This document shows positions 33,484 to 34,917 of a stretch of 34,917 bases of DNA, in pieces. Position numbers and translations under genes: made by a program. The first letter of the stretch is position 1, and the number at the start of each line of letters is the position of its first letter. The notes beneath the pieces are model-generated. The model was not told where the DNA came from and made no database searches. It worked only from the letters and a program-made list of their open reading frames with translations. The stretch lies in contig PMKM01000132.1 in the NCBI GenBank assembly GCA_003157745.1, positions 1-34,917 of the forward strand, written 5' to 3'. This DNA comes from Bryobacterales bacterium (GTDB lineage Bacteria; Acidobacteriota; Terriglobia; Bryobacterales; Bryobacteraceae).

Positions 33484-34635
33484 ATGCCTAGTCGCGAGTT
33501 GAGCATTGCGGATGCCTTGCAGTGCTACGGAATCCCACGCAGAAGATTTCTGAAGTTCTGCGGTTCAATGGCAGCCGTGCTGGGTCTGCCCGTGGGCGCC
33601 ACCGCGCAGGTCGCGGCAACCCTGGAAAAGAAGCGCCGGCCGGTGCTGGTGTGGCTGGAGTTGCAGGATTGCGCCGGCAACACGGAATCGATGTTGCGCT
33701 CGAGCCACCCGTCGATCACGGAGCTGGTCCTCTCGTTCTTCTCCTGGGAATATCACGAGACCATTATGGCTGCGGCCGGCAAGCAGGCCAACAGCGTTTT
33801 GGATCGCGTGGTGCATGAGGAGGCGGGCAAGTACCTGGCCGTCGTGGAAGGTGCGATTCCCGTCGGCAACCCCGGATACTGTACCATCGGCGGCCGCTCG
33901 GCTTTGGATATCGCCAGGCAGGTCTGCGGGAATGCCGCGGCAGTGATCGCCGTAGGCTCCTGCGCGTTCGATGGTGGGCCGCAACGGTCGGCGCCGAACC
34001 CCACCGGCGCGATCAGCGTTGGGGAAGCGGTCCCGAACCTGAACCTGGTGAACATGGGCGGTTGTCCGCATAACCCTGCCAACACCGCCGCGCTTCTGGT
34101 TTATTGGCTGACCTACGGCCGGATGCCTGCGCTCGATGCCCATAAGCGACCGCTGTTCGCCTACGGCCACATCGTCCACGACCAGTGCGAAAGGCGCGCC
34201 AATTTCGATGCGGGCCGATTCGTGGAACGGTGGGACGACGATGGCGCGCGCCGCGGATACTGCCTTTACAAAATGGGATGCAAGGGGCCGCAGGGAACCT
34301 TCAATTGCCCCGTGGTTCGGTGGAACGACGGGACGAGCTGGCCGGTCGAATCCGGGCACGGCTGCGCCGCCTGCGCTTCTTACCGCTTTTGGGACACGGC
34401 GCTTCCGCTCTATCGGCGCCTGCCGGGGGTTCCAGGCTTCGGCGTGGATATCACGGCCGGGAAGATCGGCGGCTGGATGACGGCCGGCGTTGCCACCGGT
34501 CTGGCATTGCACGGAATCGCCAGTGCGGCGCGCTCGCAAATGCGCCCGCGTGGGGAAGCGCCGCGGGGCGGCCCGACCGAGATCGGCCGGGGGAGCGGCC
34601 TCGAGGAGCGCGAAGGGCCGCCCGGGAAATCGTAG
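33484..34635 (+). CDS. hyaA: [NiFe]-hydrogenase small subunit, Tat-exported, altered proximal-cluster motif
   Basis: Electron-transfer subunit of a group 1-type uptake hydrogenase, 383 residues. The twin-arginine signal is RRRFLKF (about 19-25). Distal and medial cluster ligands are all present (His232, Cys235, Cys260, Cys266; Cys275, Cys294, Cys297 in GHGCAAC). For the proximal cluster, Cys63, Cys160 and Cys194 are present, but the usual second Cys of the C-x-x-C motif is Asn66 (DCAGNTES). The extra Cys residues of oxygen-tolerant MBH enzymes are also absent (Gly65, Gly165). A short hydrophobic patch (AGVATGLALHGIA) precedes the tail. The start at 33484 has GGGGGGAA upstream; an earlier ATG at 33373 is rejected. 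Followed at once by the large subunit. Confidence 0.92.
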   Translation: MPSRELSIADALQCYGIPRRRFLKFCGSMAAVLGLPVGATAQVAATLEKKRRPVLVWLELQDCAGNTESMLRSSHPSITELVLSFFSWEYHETIMAAAGKQANSVLDRVVHEEAGKYLAVVEGAIPVGNPGYCTIGGRSALDIARQVCGNAAAVIAVGSCAFDGGPQRSAPNPTGAISVGEAVPNLNLVNMGGCPHNPANTAALLVYWLTYGRMPALDAHKRPLFAYGHIVHDQCERRANFDAGRFVERWDDDGARRGYCLYKMGCKGPQGTFNCPVVRWNDGTSWPVESGHGCAACASYRFWDTALPLYRRLPGVPGFGVDITAGKIGGWMTAGVATGLALHGIASAARSQMRPRGEAPRGGPTEIGRGSGLEEREGPPGKS

Positions 34636-34653
34636 CCGCGGAGGAGATCGAAT

Positions 34654-34917
34654 ATGGCGCGCATTGTCATTGATCCGCTGACCCGAATTGAAGGGCACCT
34701 TCGGATCGAGGCCCAGGTAGAGGGCGGCGTGATCTCCGATGCCTGGAGTTCCGGCACCATGTTCCGCGGTCTGGAGTTGGTGGTCCGCAACCGCGACCCG
34801 CGCGAGGCTTGGTACTGGCTGCAGCGAATCTGTTCGGTGTGCACGGTCGTCCATGCGCTCTCGAGCGTGCGAGCCGTCGAGGACGCGCTCGAGATCGAAG
34901 TGCCCGATAACGCCCGC
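34654..34917 (+). CDS. hyaB: [NiFe]-hydrogenase large subunit (partial, 5' end only)
   Basis: The first 88 residues of the catalytic subunit. The N terminus [15 protein letters not shown] is the standard large-subunit opening. The L1 motif that supplies two of four Ni-binding Cys reads [11 protein letters not shown], with Ser where RICGVC is usual; both Cys and the His are kept. [18 protein letters not shown] continues as in group 1 enzymes. The ATG at 34654 is preceded by GGAGGAG. It lies 18 bases after the small subunit, so the two are co-translated. The C-terminal L2 motif is beyond the window edge. Confidence 0.93.
   Translation, partial: MARIVIDPLTRIEGHLRIEAQVEGGVISDAWSSGTMFRGLELVVRNRDPREAWYWLQRICSVCTVVHALSSVRAVEDALEIEVPDNAR

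Noticed and set aside
33565-34854. Minus-strand 429-codon frame under the hydrogenase genes
   Set aside because: Antisense shadow of two well-supported genes.

Overview
The window is high-GC bacterial DNA, most likely from an acidobacterium of the Solibacter/Bryobacter type. The best lineage marker is the secreted protein at 28089-29582. Its C-terminal half looks like the TIGR03437 domain, which is strongly expanded in Solibacter-like Acidobacteriota. LpxA, an outer-membrane porin and HtrA show a Gram-negative, LPS-type envelope. No replication origin, rRNA, CRISPR array or intact insertion sequence was seen.

Layout. (1) 1-4122 (-): a porin followed by a NitT/TauT-type ABC importer (binding protein, ATPase, permease cut by the window edge), with a promoter at 4153-4181. 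(2) 4594-6475: a secreted-or-cytoplasmic lysozyme-fold protein and a convergent secreted hypothetical protein. (3) 6629-11951: housekeeping genes, namely an HtrA/DegQ protease, a Kbl/BioF-like PLP enzyme, an HNH nuclease coupled to ComF, and TsaD. (4) 12023-13982 (-): a methyltransferase-like membrane protein, then a compact operon of an ECF sigma factor, a tiny one-helix protein and a membrane protein. (5) 14245-15837: a B12-binding radical SAM enzyme. (6) 15950-19600: an accessory stretch holding a small HTH protein with its own operator-like sites, orphan hypothetical genes and decayed fragments. It ends at tRNA-Val(GAC), beside which lies a repeat-rich spacer. (7) 19822-20646: an Mrp/ApbC Fe-S carrier. 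(8) 20647-27081: an unusual hairpin-rich leader, then a TPR-CHAT caspase-like protein, a sigma factor overlapping it, a zinc-finger anti-sigma-like membrane protein and a TgpA-like transglutaminase. (9) 27226-29582: two tandem paralogous secreted proteins. (10) 29694-32974: LpxA, a LOG-family protein, an RDD membrane protein, two small overlapping genes and a VOC protein. (11) 33346-34917: the start of a [NiFe]-hydrogenase operon (small subunit complete, large subunit cut by the window edge).

The most interesting system is region 8. A TPR-CHAT protease with an N-terminal membrane/export segment is translationally joined to a sigma factor and followed by a membrane protein carrying the H-x3-C-x2-C anti-sigma motif. 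This suggests, by inference only, that the protease releases the sigma factor by cutting its membrane anchor. The idea parallels the known type III-E CRISPR TPR-CHAT protease, which cuts a protein that holds a sigma factor. Other notable points are a hydrogenase small subunit with Asn in place of a proximal-cluster Cys, a lysozyme-fold protein with Cys at two active-site positions, and ordered short repeats next to tRNA-Val.
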